Below are positions 32,846 through 45,853 of a DNA stretch of 64,000 nucleotides, one piece after another. The DNA is taken from the NCBI RefSeq assembly GCF_016808335.1, contig NC_053137.1:9040506-9104505 (forward strand), written 5' to 3'. The notes under the pieces are model-generated. The model was not told the origin of the DNA, did not search any database, and was given only the letters and a program-made list of their open reading frames with translations. Position numbers and translations under genes: made by a program. Source of the stretch: Panicum virgatum (lineage: Eukaryota > Streptophyta > Magnoliopsida > Poales > Poaceae). How positions within the stretch are numbered: the first letter of the stretch is position 1; each line of letters begins with the position of its first letter.

Positions 32846-35800
32846 ATGGCGTCGGCGAAGTCGTCGCGGTCGCGGCCGGCGGGCCACTCGGGGGTGTTCC
32901 CGGTGGGCAGCGCCGCGGCGGTGGGGAGCGGCGGGGGCGGGGGCGGGGGTGGAGGCGGCGGCGACGGCGGGGTGCAGCTCGCCGACAAGCTCAAGATCTT
33001 CAAGACCGACAACTTCGATCCCGACGCCTACGTGCAGTCCAAGTGCCAGACCATGAACGAGAAGGTGAGCCCCGATCCGCCCGCGGCTCGATCCGGCGGC
33101 GCCTCTTGCCGCGGTGGTGGGGAGGTCGCATTTCGTTGTCTCCTGGTTCGGATGTCTATCGGAATAGGTGGCTGTGATCTGGGGGAGAGGCCATTAGTGT
33201 TGGAATTAAGACGAATTGCGTCTTAGGGCCATTCTCGTATCTGGACGATTGGTTATTCGGGGAATGCACTTCGGCATTTCTCGCAGTGCCACTTGGCGGA
33301 CACCTCAATGCGTGTGTTCTTTGCCCAATTGGTACTTTACAGTCACAAAAATGATTTTGGCATGACTTGTGTGGACAATTCGGAATTTGATTTCTTCACT
33401 TTATATAGAGCAACTGACGTTCTGATGGCAAAAATTTGGTTTTGTCGATTGTGTTATGTGTGCAAATCAGAAAGCTGAGCATGTGTCAAACCACAGGAGC
33501 ATTTTTGAATGATTTTATCTGCACATTTGAATACCAGCCAGAGATTTTGAAATACTTTTGAATATGCTTCCATTCTTCAGGTTGCATCATATTGTGGTTC
33601 TGTGTCAGGTTTTACTAGAAATGAAATGCTAGAGGCCTACGAGTAGTTGTCTTAAGTCTTAACTCTTGAATTTTCTGGAAATTTATGGCATTGCTTCTGG
33701 AACTAGTGCATTTTCAGTTTGATATCGCTATTGTTACAGCAGTTTGAGTCCAAACATAATTATGATGGTCACAGCAATTTAAGGGTTCAGGATCATGCTA
33801 AATTGAAGTCTTGATGTTATATTTTTGTTCACTGGAATGCATTTCTTCCTTATTGATGTATTTGGTGGTAGAAAAATGGTATTTTGTTTCCTTTGAACAT
33901 CACCCGCAGCTTGAAAAGCTAATACTCCCTCTAATTTTAAATATACAACGTTTAGGACAAGGTAATAAGTTTAAAATGAACTAATTAGCTTTTTCGAAAT
34001 ATCATGGATTCAAAAATAGAGGTATATTTTAATGAAATATACCCTTGAACACTATATCAGTTCAGTTAGGATTTTGAGTTTTGTGACAACTTTCAAGTAA
34101 ACCATTGAAAATGGAGTAGATTTTATATCATGTCTTCACTTGACTCCTCACTAAGAATGGTACTTCACTGTTTATATATTGTGATAACTGGGGTGACTTC
34201 ACTCCAGCCTAACACGTTGCATGTCGTTTGAGAAATCTCTAACTCTGGGTCTACATCCATCCCTATCGTAGGACTCATAGTACTGTACTTGTTATTTCAT
34301 TACTCTTAATCCTATTTCATTACTCTTAATCCTGCTATTTTTTTTGGTTTCGACATTTTGGCAAAATTCTTATTTTTATATGGTTTAATATACTGTGTAA
34401 CATGCCTAATTTGTTCTTACCAACCAGCTAAGATCTCTTCATTTGACTTTCAAGTTTGCACAACGGATTTGGTTCATGAGAATACTCCTACTTTAGAATC
34501 ACTTTATTGTTGACTTTCTAATTTCCATATCAATTTATCATTTTTAAATACATGGTATTTATCCTATGTACTATGTACTGATAATGCGTTTTTCATGGGT
34601 TTTCATTAAAATAAACTAGCTATTGCTATTTTCTGAGACACAATGATGTTGGCAGTGGCCTTTCTACTTTCTCGGCATTTTTGCAATCATGTTTCTCAAA
34701 GCATCTGCCCTTGTACTCCACATGTAATCCACTTATTGTTGTCTTCTCTGACATTGACATTGTTGGAGTGTTAAATTCCACCTGAACTGTCAGTTTGTAT
34801 TAGAAATTAGAATGTGCACTAGGCATAACTGACAAGGATTTTCAAATTCATTGCAGGAAATAAGACATTTGTGTTCTTATCTGCAAGACTTAAAGAAAGC
34901 TTCGGCTGAAGAGATGCGCAGGAGTGTTTATGCAAATTATGCTTCATTTATCAGGTCCGGTAGCAACCTTTTGTGCAAACTTTCCTTAAATATGTTGTGC
35001 TGTTGTCACTTTTGTTTGAGATATCGACACTAATCATGATGATTCATAAACCTTCCCCTTTTGTCGTGCTTTGAGCTGTGTTATCTTTTTATTATCTTCA
35101 CTTTCATCAGATCCTTACTGCTCTCTCTGATAACAGTTCTTAAGTATCATGTGCTGAATTCTGCGTACAGGACAGTTATTAATTTGTTTAGTAATTCATT
35201 GCTATAACATTTTTTTTCTTTATGAGTTGAGCCATTTATGCCATTAACAATTTTTATGTAGAGGCATTTGCCTACTTTATTTGTTACATTGATAATATCT
35301 TTATCCTCATTTGTACTTTATAATCTGTATACCTGGTTTTGTTTCTCTCAGAAACTAAATGTTTTGACAATTTTAAAGAATGTTTCCTTTTCAAGTATTA
35401 GTCTATCTATTTTTGTTAAATGAGGGTTATATTAATGTAATTTTATTTATTCATCCTGAACTTTTAATCTTTATAGTGTCTAGCCGGCGACATGTGAAAT
35501 CACAGTTTGCATTGTTGACCTTTTCTGCTAAATAATTACTTTGTACTGATTTCCTTGTCATCAGAACATCAAAGGAGATTTCGGACCTTGAAGGGGAGCT
35601 ACTGTCAATTAGAAATCTGCTTAATACACAGGCAGCTTTAATTCACGGTCTGTCTGAAGGAGTTCAGATAGATTCATTGACATCAGGCCCTGAAGGTTCT
35701 GCAGAAGACGACATATCCAATGTTGAAGATCAGGAGCCTTCAGAAATTCAGAAATGGTCTGCAGATTTTCCTGACATGCTTGATGTTTTGCTAGCTGAGC

Positions 35801-38800
35801 GAAGAGTGGATGAAGCACTTGATGCACTGGATGAAGCAGAACGAGTTGCTGTTGACGCAAAACGAAAACAAACTCTAACTGCAGCTGAAGTTTCGGCTTT
35901 GAGAAGATCTGTCTCTGATAATCGTCAGAGGCTGGCTGATCAGCTTGCTGAAGCTGCTTGTCAGTCTTCCACTCGTGGTATTGAGCTTCGAGCTGCTGCT
36001 TCTGCCCTCAAAAGACTTGGTGATGGCCCCCGGGCTCACAGCCTCTTACTCAGTGCACATGATCAAAGGCTTCAATGCAATATGCAAACTATACATCCAT
36101 CTAGCACTTCATATGGTGGGGCATACACTGCAGCACTTGCTCAACAAGTTTTTTCAGTCATAGCTCAGGCACTCAGTGACTCTGTAGATGTTTTTGGTGA
36201 TGAGTCATGTTATGCATCTGAACTGGTTACATGGGCTACCAAGCAGGTTATGTCCTTTGCACTCCTGGTAAAGAGGCATGTGTTGTCCTCTTGTGCAGCT
36301 GCTGGAGGCTTGAGGGCAGCTGCAGAATGTGTTCAGATATCACTTGGCCATTGTTCCTTGCTGGAAGCTCGTGGTCTGTCTGTTTCATCTGTTCTCCTGA
36401 AACAATTCAAGCCCAGTCTTGAGCAAGCGTTAGATGCTAATTTGAGGAGAATTGAGGAGAGTACTGCTGCACTAGCTGCAGCTGATAACTGGATACTCAC
36501 TTATCCCTCAACTGGTATTCGCCCATTAGCTAGATCTTCTGCTGCTAATTTGGCACTTCAGCCAAAGCTCTCTAACAGCGCACACCGCTTCAATTCAATG
36601 GTTCAGGTAATGGTGATCTCTTATGGTTAGATTACAAGAATGAATCTATCTATTTGTTGTATCCAGAAAGATGATATTAATCTTTTTTCAAAATCATGTA
36701 TCAGCAGAGCTATATCATATTGATGGTAATTGGTAAAGGCTAATGTATATTCATTGGCATAGTTATGTCTTATGACCTAACATTTCTTTTGCCACTAGAT
36801 TGGGCATTCTTTGTAATTTCATTTCTGTTTCCTGTTTTTACCTGGACTGTCTGTTGCACTTATGTTCACATCAAAGACGCTGTTTTCAGCAAGGATCATG
36901 TTAATTTCTCAGTAAACCCTCAGCTTGATTAATCTAATACATGACTTGTTCTTTTTCCGCTTTATGCATTTCAGACTATTTGTAGTGTGTTAAACCAATA
37001 CAATAGGTGCGAATCACTAGAATGATGATGCCAGCACAGCTCCCTTGAATCACTAGTTCAGTAATGAAAGTTTTGGTTTAGCTGCAAAACAGATTTTTCC
37101 CCTTATCATTACTTTTGCACAAAAAGAAATATTCTACTCTAAACTACTTCCATTGGACTTCATGCTTCTTCAGAAAAGATGATTAGCTTGTATCTAGGCT
37201 CTATATTAGGTATGTCTAATGTTATCTTGAATTTCAGGATTTCTTTGAGGATGTCGCGCCACTACTTAATCTGCAATTAGGTGGCTCTACAATGGATGGG
37301 ATCACACAAATTTTCAATTCATATGTCAACTTGCTTATAAGTGCTTTACCTGGTTCAATAGATGATGAAGCTAACTTAGATGGTTTAGGAAATAAGATTG
37401 TTCGAATGGCAGAGACTGAAGAACAGCAGTTAGCTTTATTAGCTAATGCATCTCTACTAGCTGAGGAGTTGCTACCTAGAGCAGCTATGAAGTTATCATC
37501 AATAAACCAGTCCAGCATGGATGATTTGCGTAAAAGAGGAACAGATAAACAAAACCGTGTGCCTGAGCAGCGTGAATGGAAAAGAAAACTACAACGTATG
37601 GTGGACAGATTGAGAGATAGTTTTTGCAGGCAGCATGCTCTTGAACTTATATTTACAGATGAAGGCGATACCCATCTTAGCGCAGAAATGTATATCAATA
37701 TGGATAATACCGTTGAAGAACCAGAATGGGTTCCATCTCCAATTTTCCAGGTACATACAAGTTTGACTATTTATTGTAATTGGTTAAATTGGTCCCTGGA
37801 CCATGCATTTGCCGGAACGGCTCATATAGGTCTCTCAGTAAATTCTTGAGCGTTTAGAAAATTTTCTGTTTCAACATATGTCATTTTACTTATAATTTCC
37901 TTGCCAAAATAGTGTGTCAATGAAATTCCAACATTGAGGCCATTGTACATCTTTTCGTGCAGTTGCTGGGTCAATCCTTTGATCATCTTATCACGATCAC
38001 ATACCTATGTAGTAGCTAAATTAGTTGAGCATATGGTGTTTGAATGGATGGGTTGAACGTACAGTTTTGAAAGAGAAACTTATATTACCCACGCAATTTT
38101 GATGATTGTTCTAGCTGAGTCACTGGAATAAAAAAATTCATATTGACACAGTTTTAATAGCACAATTGGTTAAGATGGTGCACCATCGAAAGTTAAGGGG
38201 CTCATGGACTAGTCATTTTAAAAAGTAGGTCTTCTCTGTTAATCCTTAATATTGGATATACTTTGCTAAGATTGCATGTTTTATGGTGAAGCTTCTTTTA
38301 TCTTCAATGCCAATGTGTTGTTAAAAACAGTGGACTTGTCAAAAGTAGTTGTCTTTCTTTGCATAGCCCAAGTTAGTCTTAGATAATGTTGTATTCGGAA
38401 GAATGTCATCTACTCATCTGCTGTTTGATGCAGGAGCTATATGCAAAGCTAAACAGGATGGCAAGCATTGCCGCAGAAATGTTTGTTGGTAGAGAAAGAT
38501 TCGCTACTTTGTTAATGATGCGCCTCACGGAGACAGTCATACTGTGGCTCTCAGAGGACCAGGCCTTCTGGGAAGAGATTGAACAGGGGCCAAAGCCTCT
38601 AGGTCCCCTTGGTCTGCAGCAGGTAAGCTCATTTCCTCCTTTTTCTTTTTGTTTCATTGGTCAATTGTTGTTTTAAATTATTTTCCTTTTTTGCAGTTCT
38701 ACCTGGATATGCAATTTGTCATCATTTTTGGCCAAGGTCGTTTTCTCTCTAGACATGTACATCAAGTCATTTTGGATATCATTGATAGAGCAATGGCTGC

Positions 38801-39598
38801 ATTTTCTGCTACTGGAATGAACCCTGATAGGTACAGTGCTCATCATTTTTGCCTTTCTGTTGGTTCAGAATTAGATGTTCTTTCATCTGCTACAAAAAAA
38901 AACTGCTAGTATTTGTTATGTACGGAGTTCTCTAGCAAAGTGAACCCTGTACTGCATTTTTGTCTTCTAGAGTTTGGATTACGCTAATGTTCTTCCGTTA
39001 AGAAAACTAGTAAGAGAAGGAAGGATAAGTAAATAACTTGGAGTTATATATATTCCTGTAGGCTGCTACCACTGTAGCTGACAGCTTGGCTGTAGGGATG
39101 AAGTCCCACCTTTTTTGGGTCATTAGGTCGACCCAAAACTTGATAAAATGAACTGGAATGGCACGCTACGTATCTAGTTTGGGAGAGAAAATGAACTAAA
39201 ACGACAAACCCAAAAAAACACCAATGGGTACCCACTTGCATCCCTACTTGGATGCTAACAAGGCATCCTACTTACTGTAGTTTAGTCATACTTCCGAAAA
39301 ATCATGAGGATCCCCTCACATGTTCCTTGTTACATGATCCCATGATGGAGATTGTAGTAGCTACAGTTGGTTTCTCACAGAAGTTGCTTCCACTGGGAAC
39401 TTCAAATTTCAGCCAATATTCCTGTTTCTGTGCAGTGTCCTTCCGGGCGATGATTGGTTCATGGACGTCGCTCAAGAAGTTGTCAGTATGATCAGTGGAA
39501 AGGGTAGAGCTGCCAATGGGGACAGGGAAGTGAACAGCCCGACCGCCTCCATTTCAGCACACTCCATATCTTCGTTCAAATCCCACGGCAGCTCCTAG
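32846..39598 (+). CDS. EXO84B: Exocyst complex component EXO84B
   Basis: Seven exons are inferred: 32846-33064, 34857-34954, 35565-36606, 37238-37750, 38434-38622, 38697-38830 and 39436-39598. All have GT-AG borders and compatible phases, giving 785 residues, close to the family length. After a Gly-rich N-terminus come LADKLKIFKTDNFDPDAYVQ and the Vps51/EXO84 N-terminal coiled coil (KEISDLEGELLSIRNLLNTQ). The EXO84 C-terminal cullin-repeat-like region follows: DMLDVLLAERRVDEALDALD, SLLLSAHDQRLQ, FYLDMQFVIIFGQGRFLSRH. EXO84 is one of eight subunits of the exocyst, which tethers secretory vesicles to the plasma membrane in polarised growth and cytokinesis. No break is seen. The start is the first ATG of exon 1, in a GC-rich context. 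Intron 1 (1792 bp) contains a degenerate Stowaway-like MITE. Confidence 0.93.
33923..34117. mobile_element. Degenerate Stowaway-like MITE in EXO84B intron 1
   Basis: The left end tactccctctaattttaaat matches the tactccctc start of grass Stowaway elements. The right end aaaatggagtag is a worn mirror of it. It lies wholly in intron 1. Confidence 0.4.
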
Positions 39599-40900
39599 TT
39601 TGCAAGCTGGAATTTTTTGTAGACAGATCATTGTATAATAATCAATAGTATATATTCTTTCGCCCTTTTCCTCCACTTCTTTGTTCTTTTTTTTCTGCTT
39701 CCTTTTTCCCTTCAAAATCTGTTGTGCTAGTAGTATTAGTATAGAGGGATAATTGTTTGACGTAGGAAAAGAAATATCGAGTCATTTGTTTCAGAGAGCT
39801 GTGGCCCGCATGTGTTGCATGGCCAAATGGCTGGTTTGACATCTACACCAGTGTATCATTCTTTCATCAGTTTTTACTTGTCAGTTGGCATGAATACAGA
39901 GATTCCACGCTTCGAGTAATGTCTGGCATGTAATGAGTTCTGAAACTATTGACTTTGAGTTAGCTAGTAATCCACTACGCACGGCACTAGAGGATGCTTC
40001 ACAGTTCAGTCCTGTCACAATCTCGAAAGCAAGTGTTCATAACAACATTGGAAGCCTCGTGAACTCAGTTCTAGGGCCTATGATTTATTGCCATTAATGT
40101 TTCAGATTGATGGTAATGATCCAAACTTCATTGTAACCTTTTCTACTCGAACCTGTTCATGTTGGTTGATGGTGCAGGGACATGACTTGGACATGCCAAA
40201 AATGCAGCTGCGTGATGGTGAGCATATATTTGACCAAGCATAAAAAAAAAAATTGATGTGACACTTATGGTTCGGGTTTGCAGATTTGTACTGGCATGCT
40301 TGTTTGGTTTGGTTAGGTCACGAACTCATGACGTTGCTGCTTCCTTTGGGTAACCTGTCCTGTGTCCAGGGCATGCATCTTCAGTATGTTCAAAGAACCT
40401 ATGACCTACTCACTATTTCGTTCATGGCAAGAATCCATGGATGTTTGGCTGCCTGAGACGTACGGCATGGCCTGTTAGGTTGCTAAAGCCATGTACTCAC
40501 TAGATTATTTCTCCTTTCTTCTGTCTTCAGTTTGGTAGCCGCGGCAAAAGTTGGCAACCTGTTCTTGGCTCGCATCCCTCTCGTTTGCTTCTACTATATA
40601 TGCGGTTTGGATTTACATATTTGTAAGCGAATACTAGTAATCAAATCTTGATATTTCACTCAAATGTTTCATTTCTTTTCTATATAGAACCAGCAGCACT
40701 TCAATTAGTTCCTGCCCAACCAGGCTACCCCTAAATTAAATGTCCACCTTCACAGAACAACTGAGAATTGAATTAGAGTATTTGGAGCTCTTCCAAGAGT
40801 TGCACAGAAGTCCCATGGAAGTTTTTGTGACCTTCGCTGCTATGCTCGCTTGTCGATGGCCTTAACGGCCGTCATCGGCGCTCATGTGCCGGCGGGCAAA
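39599..40900. other. 3' flank of EXO84B, no further gene seen
   Basis: The first few hundred bases probably include the EXO84B 3' UTR (aataat near 39637). The rest shows no coding frame. Confidence 0.5.
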
Positions 40901-41174
40901 GGGGCTGTTTGTTTGAGCTTCTTGGCAGCTTCTCGGCGTGAAAAAGCTAGAAGCTTAAATAAACAGCAAACTTCTCGTGCAGCTTCTGAAAAGTTGGGAA
41001 GTTAGAAAAGTTGAGTTTATATGGAAAAAAGGAAAAGCTCAATTTTATGAATTTTTGTACCTTTTTGAGCTCAGAAAACTAAACATATCTTTTAAAAGCT
41101 GCTGTTGGATTTTTAGAACAAAAAAGTCAGCAGCTTTTCAGAAAAACCCAAAAACTGCAGCTCAAACAAACAAT
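40901..41174. mobile_element. MITE with ctgtttgtttgagct terminal repeats
   Basis: The left end ggctgtttgtttgagcttct and the right end, reversed, attgtttgtttgagctgcag form terminal inverted repeats of about 17 bp. Internal gcttttcag/ctgaaaag repeats occur. It is of hAT-like or Tourist-like type; the target duplication was not resolved. Confidence 0.55.
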
Positions 41175-41387
41175 CAGCTTTATTGCCGGACGGATGGCGG
41201 AGACCACGCCAGTCTAGGATCACATCAAAATTAAGGCAATAACAAATTCGAATGGTGTCAGCGAAACATTCCAGTCTATTTGGCATACAAGAATACATGA
41301 TCATTTTTATAGCTCGTCGTCAGCCTACACAAAATTCAAGCACGCGTGCAGTAACGCACATGATGCTATGATCTCAACCCACACAAA

Positions 41388-41599
41388 GGCCCTGTTTGGG
41401 ACTGCGTGGGCGATAAGCGCGAACGGAATAAGCGCAACGCGGCCGCGAGCTCACTTCTGCGATTTTTTGCCGCCCAGTTCAAATCCTGCGTTTCGCTTTC
41501 GCATGCGGCTGGAATAAGCGCGTTGGAAGCGAAGCATTTGGCGGGATTTTTCTACATTTTCTGCGGAAAAGCACCGCAAACGCTGTCCCAAACACACCC
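41388..41599. mobile_element. MITE with tgtttgggac...gtcccaaaca terminal repeats
   Basis: The left end ggccctgtttgggactgcgt and the right end, reversed, gggtgtgtttgggacagcgt are inverted repeats. The flanks share only aaa (41385-41387 and 41600-41602). It is 212 bp long with no coding content, a grass MITE of uncertain superfamily. Confidence 0.65.
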
Positions 41600-41734
41600 A
41601 AAGAACAGAAAATGTTACAGCACATCGAGCGCAATAATCCACGCATCTTATGCACAGATCCTGCCGCATATATATATGCGTCGTCTCCGTTGGTAGATGT
41701 ATATATATACATATATAATCCCGCGCCCCACACG

Positions 41735-42181
41735 CTACTGCTGCGCGTGCGACGCCGGGGGATGGCCCATGCAGGCGCAGAACGCCGACGAGATCTTCCG
41801 GCGCCGCCTCGCGTGCCGCTCGTGGCGCTCGCCGTCCGGCCCGACGACGACGGTGGCCGGCGACTCGGAGGCCGCCGCCGGGCTCTCCACGATGACGGCA
41901 GCTGACGGCGACGAGGCGCCCGCGCCCCCGAACCCGACGGCGCCGCCGCCGTGGCGCATCATCGAGCGGGACACGACGCGGGGCGAGGGGTCCCCGGCGA
42001 GGATGCTGGCGTCGGGGTGGTGGTGGTGGTGGTAGTGTAGCGGCGCCACGGCGGCCGCCGTCGCGGACCGCGGCGTCGACAGGGTCTTGAGGTCCAGGCT
42101 CCCCCGCAGCGGGTCGTCCCAGATGCGCCCCGACGAGCCCTGCCGCCGGAACGACACCGACGACCTCTGCAGCCTCGACAT
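41735..42181 (-). CDS. Small basic protein of the MAPK-substrate (At1g80180-like) family
   Basis: Single-exon gene of 148 codons on the minus strand. The N-terminus MSRLQRSSVSFRRQGSSG, followed by WDD, matches the conserved LQRSxxxFRRxGSSGxxW start of plant proteins described as MAPK kinase substrates (At1g80180/At1g15400 group). A PSPR motif in the middle (GDPSPRVVSR) is a possible MAP-kinase Ser-Pro site. The C-terminus KISSAFCACMGHPP resembles the family's cysteine-containing end. The middle is low-complexity (a His run, Ala/Pro-rich). In Arabidopsis members influence stomatal patterning; the role here is inferred. The start is supported by a TATA-like box about 150 bp upstream. Confidence 0.75.
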   Translation of the reverse strand: MSRLQRSSVSFRRQGSSGRIWDDPLRGSLDLKTLSTPRSATAAAVAPLHYHHHHHPDASILAGDPSPRVVSRSMMRHGGGAVGFGGAGASSPSAAVIVESPAAASESPATVVVGPDGERHERHARRRRKISSAFCACMGHPPASHAQQ

Positions 42182-42329
42182 CGGTCGACGACGTCTCCTT
42201 GTGACGACGAACTAATTAACGGGAGACCGATGGAGGACGTAATTGCTCGACGGCGGCGAGCTCGACCAGGCCGGCGGCGTCGCTTTGCGAGGACTCTCGC
42301 TCTCGGCCTCTTCTTCTTCTTCTTCTGTT

Positions 42330-42338
42330 ATATATATA
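42330..42338 (-). promoter_or_regulatory. TATA box of the MAPK-substrate-like gene
   Basis: On the minus strand the text ctatatataac lies about 150 bp before the ATG (42181). A (TCT)n run (42309-42327, GAA-rich on the transcribed strand) lies just downstream of it, in the likely leader. Confidence 0.6.
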
Positions 42339-42439
42339 GCGCCGGCCGGCCGGGCCGCCGCGGCGGTGGCGATGAGTTGGTGCCAGTCCACGTCCCGTGC
42401 GCCGCTGCTCTGGATGGTTAGCCTGAAATAGGAGGGGCA

Positions 42440-43565
42440 GTTTGGCGCGAAAACGAAGGGCGGGTGAGTTGGGCAGGAGTTGAACGGCAAGCGTGCGTCT
42501 CCAAGGACCAGGGAGGCAAGGACAGTAACTAAATATTTGTCATTTGTAAAGCTTTTGTGCAAGTCTATATCTATACCTCTATACTATAAGGATCCAAAGA
42601 AATTGAAATGACTCCCACCAAAAAGTTTACTCCCACCCTCTCACAGAGGGCCCACAAATCAGAAAATTTTTGGTTGAACCTTGGCTTGACGAAACTCTCT
42701 AGCGGCAAAAACAATGTTTCCGCGATGTTTCTGCCTTCCCCGTCGTTTTTTTCTCACCGCGCCTCTCCGCTTACCCGCCGCGATACCCACCCCGCTAATC
42801 AGGCTCTCCACACTCGTCACTCTCCAAAAAGAATATTCTTGTCTGGTCATCGAGATTCTCTTCTTTATATTCAGTTTCTCCATACCCATCTATTTTCTAT
42901 ATCACTCTCTATACCAACTACCATGTGGTGGGACCCATACGTCAGCATTTTACTTTTTTCCTCTCTCCACCCTCCTTTCTCCCTCCACTGCGCTCGCCCT
43001 TCGCAGCCGCTGCGCTCGCCCTTCGCAGTTGCTAGCGCCGGCCCGCTCTGCTCGGCAAGGGCGCATCCCACCGGCGGCGCACTGGCCCTTGCTGACGCCG
43101 CGGTCCGCCGAACTTGAGTGCAGCTCGGAGCGCGCACCCGTGAGCAGGCGAGCGGTCACGAGGACCTAGCTGCGGCGGCGTGGCGCCGGCAGCCATCCCG
43201 GCGGAGGCGCATGGCCTTGTCGGCGCGCGGCCACCCGTGTCGTGTCCCAGCGCCTGGCGCTGCCTGTGTGGGGCAAGCGGCAGCTTTTGTGCAGCATGCG
43301 GCCGGGATCTGGTTGGTTTTTGTTGTTTAATCATTTTGATGATTTTGTGTTGGTATCCAACGGAAAGAAGCTAGGAATTAATGTCTCCGATTTTCTTTGC
43401 TTGTGAATTGCAGAAGAGGAGCCAAGCGGGTGGGGTATCGGTCGTAGCATGCTCCTTGCTCATTTGGTTGTTGTAGTTTAAATTGCTTAGATAGTTAGAT
43501 TGGTTCCGAGAACTTGCACACCTCCAATTAACTGGCCAAGCAGCAGACAACTTAACTTTATCGTC
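42440..43565. other. Interval between the MAPK-substrate-like gene and the Harbinger remnant
   Basis: Non-coding, with overlapping shadow frames. A CG-rich block (42960-43300) may be the leader of the transposase transcript. The text tctatactataagg near 42580 resembles a Helitron 5' end, but no 3' end is found. Confidence 0.4.
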
Positions 43566-44910
43566 ATGGACGACTACACCAGCTCGTTGCGAAGGTATTG
43601 GCTGGAGGAGGAGGAGGAAGACGATGATATGGATTTCTTGTTTGATGAAGATGAAGCGGAGGCCATGACATACAACCATCTGCTGCAAGCAGAGAGCTCT
43701 CGCAGGCGCCGTCGATCCGATGCGCCACCAAAGGTCATTCGGCAGAGAGACCTTCCTTCTGGTCACAGGAGGATTAAAGCTGACTACTTCGTTGCAGATC
43801 CTGTTTACAATGATAAGCAGTTTCGTCGAAGGTAAACTTGAGCATATTTCGGACACCGATGGCTCTATGTATGCAGTAACTCATATGAGAAGTGGTCTTG
43901 CAGGTTTCGGATGTGTAGGCATTTATTCAAACACATCAAAGAGGCGGTCAAAAATTATGATAACTACTTCAGAAAAAAGGTGTGATGCCACTGGCAAGGT
44001 TGGACTATCGGCTCTTCAGAAGTGTGTCGCGTTTATGCGCATTCTCGCTTACGGTGTGCCGGCAGATGCCGTTGACGAGTACGTGCGTATTGGTGAGTCC
44101 ACTGCGTGAGAAGCTTTGCAGCATTTCTGTCGGGCTGTTATTCAAGTTTTTGGCAAGCACTATCTCCGGGCACCCAACTCTATCGATGTAGCAAGGCTTC
44201 TTGAAGAAGGACAGAATCGTGGGTTCCCGGGGATGCTAGGGAGCATTGACTGCATGCACTGGGAGTGGAGGAACTGCCCCACAGCGTGGAAGGGTCAGTT
44301 CACGGGCCGAGGGAAACATCCGACTATGATCTTAGAGGCGGTTGCATCGCATGATCTATGGATTTGGCATGCATACTTTGGGATGCCTGGGAGTAACAAT
44401 GACATTAACGTTCTTCATAGATCCCCTATATTCTCCTCTTACCTGAGGGGTCGTTCTGCCCCTGTGGAATTTATAGTCAATGGGACGAACTATAACATGG
44501 GATATTACCTAGCCGATGTGATTTACCCAGAGTGGTCAGGGTTTGTTAAGAGTATTCGGCACCCCATGGAGCAAAAGACGCGACACTTTGCACAGCAACA
44601 GGAGAGTGCAAGAAAGGATATAGAACGTGCATTTGGTGTGTTGCAAACTCGGTTTGTAGTGATTCGAGGACCCGCATATGGTTGGCACCGTGACCAGATT
44701 AATGATATAATGATGACTTGTATTATTTTGCATAACATGATAGTTGAGCATGAACAAGAGAATGCCCATAACACTGATTTCTTGGACATCGGCCAACTAG
44801 CTGTTCCATATCCGAACAATCCAGATAGGCAGGCCTTTGTTGCAGCAAGCCATAGGCTGCATGACCGAACCATGCACTTTCAGCTACAAAGTGATCTCAT
44901 AGAGCACTAG
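43566..44910 (+). pseudogene. PIF/Harbinger transposase (HARBI1-like), broken
   Basis: The N-terminus (MDDYTSSLRRYW, acidic stretch, then YNDKQFRRR) joins through a likely 72-bp intron (43832-43903) to RFRMCRHLFKHI. A one-base frameshift near 43979 follows, and the frame continues CDATGKVGLSALQKC to an in-frame TGA at 44107-44109. The DDE domain then runs unbroken to 44910. Catalytic residues are present: Asp in SIDCMHWEW (44248), Asp in SNNDINVLH (44401) and Glu in KDIERAFG (44623). The enzyme would cut and paste PIF/Harbinger elements with 3-bp targets. One frameshift and one stop mark it as inactive. Terminal inverted repeats were not located. Confidence 0.85.
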
Positions 44911-45400
44911 TGGTTTAGGCTGGGATCTCTTCATCAGTAGATTGTTCAGTTTTATTAGTATGTGGTCATGTAATATTATTCAGACTTGTAATATTATTCA
45001 GGACTTGTTATATTATTCATGATTTGCTCCTTCATCAGTATATATTTGCATTGAATTTTCCTTGGCACATTTACTAGAGTGGTCATTCCAGTGGAATCCA
45101 GATTCCAGTCTTCCATACCTTACATTTGCAGACATCATCAGTTGATCATGGGCCTGGGATAGATATGATTGTACAATGCAGAGAAATATTACTAGAAGAG
45201 GCTTTGCATTAGCTCTCCTCTCATGCATGCATGCATGACAGCGTGAGTCATAAAAACCCTCGGCTCAGGCTCACATCCTGATAAGTAAAGAGATAGAACA
45301 GGCACAAAGCAGCTACCTAGGCAGCCAGCCAAGCCACACAGGCAGCAGGTAGGGACAAATAATATGTTGGTTTACAACAAATAAGGTACACAGAGTTTGA
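44911..45400. other. 3' flank of the Harbinger remnant, no gene seen
   Basis: AT-rich sequence with tandem gcatgcatgcatg near 45225. The border between Harbinger-related sequence and the copia LTR lies somewhere here. Confidence 0.4.
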
Positions 45401-45404
45401 GGAA

Positions 45405-45853
45405 TGTTGAGTACTCTATCCTGCTTGTGATGAGTGAATTGTCAACCGTGCGGTGTGATCGTGCGCTTGGCCTTTGGATTGCAGGTACACGGGCGTCGAG
45501 TGTCGACGGGGAGCTGCCGTGGAGGTGTTGTGGCCGATGGACCGTGCGGTGGATGGCGGTGAAGGGCAGCCGGGACCGGAGCTCGGACCGGGCGGCAGCT
45601 GTGGCGTCCACTCCTGGATCGAGGGCGCAAGCGGCGACGGAAGGCGGGTTTCTTGGTTTGCGCCACAAAACCAAGGAGGCGGACGGCGGTTGAAGACACC
45701 AAGTCGTGGAGGTGACGGGCGTCGGTCTCGGGACTGACGGAGGTGACGGGCGTCGACGGCGTCTAGGGCCTCGCTGCGGGCGAGGAAGTGACGGGCGTCG
45801 GGCGGCGTCTAGGGCCGTCAGAAGGCCGAGGCGGGAACGGCGTCAAGGGCCAC
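45405..45853 (+). mobile_element. First part of the copia-type 5' LTR, interrupted by the LARD
   Basis: The GC-rich text up to the LARD duplication (gccac, 45849-45853) continues after the LARD at 58379. The LTR start is uncertain: a tg dinucleotide near 45405 or slightly further on is assumed. It contains repeated gacgggcgtcg phrases. The 3' LTR lies outside the window, so the start cannot be checked. Confidence 0.5.

Noticed and set aside
42575..42610. Possible Helitron 5' end (tctatactataagg)
   Set aside because: No hairpin plus CTRR end was found downstream, and the motif is short enough to occur by chance.
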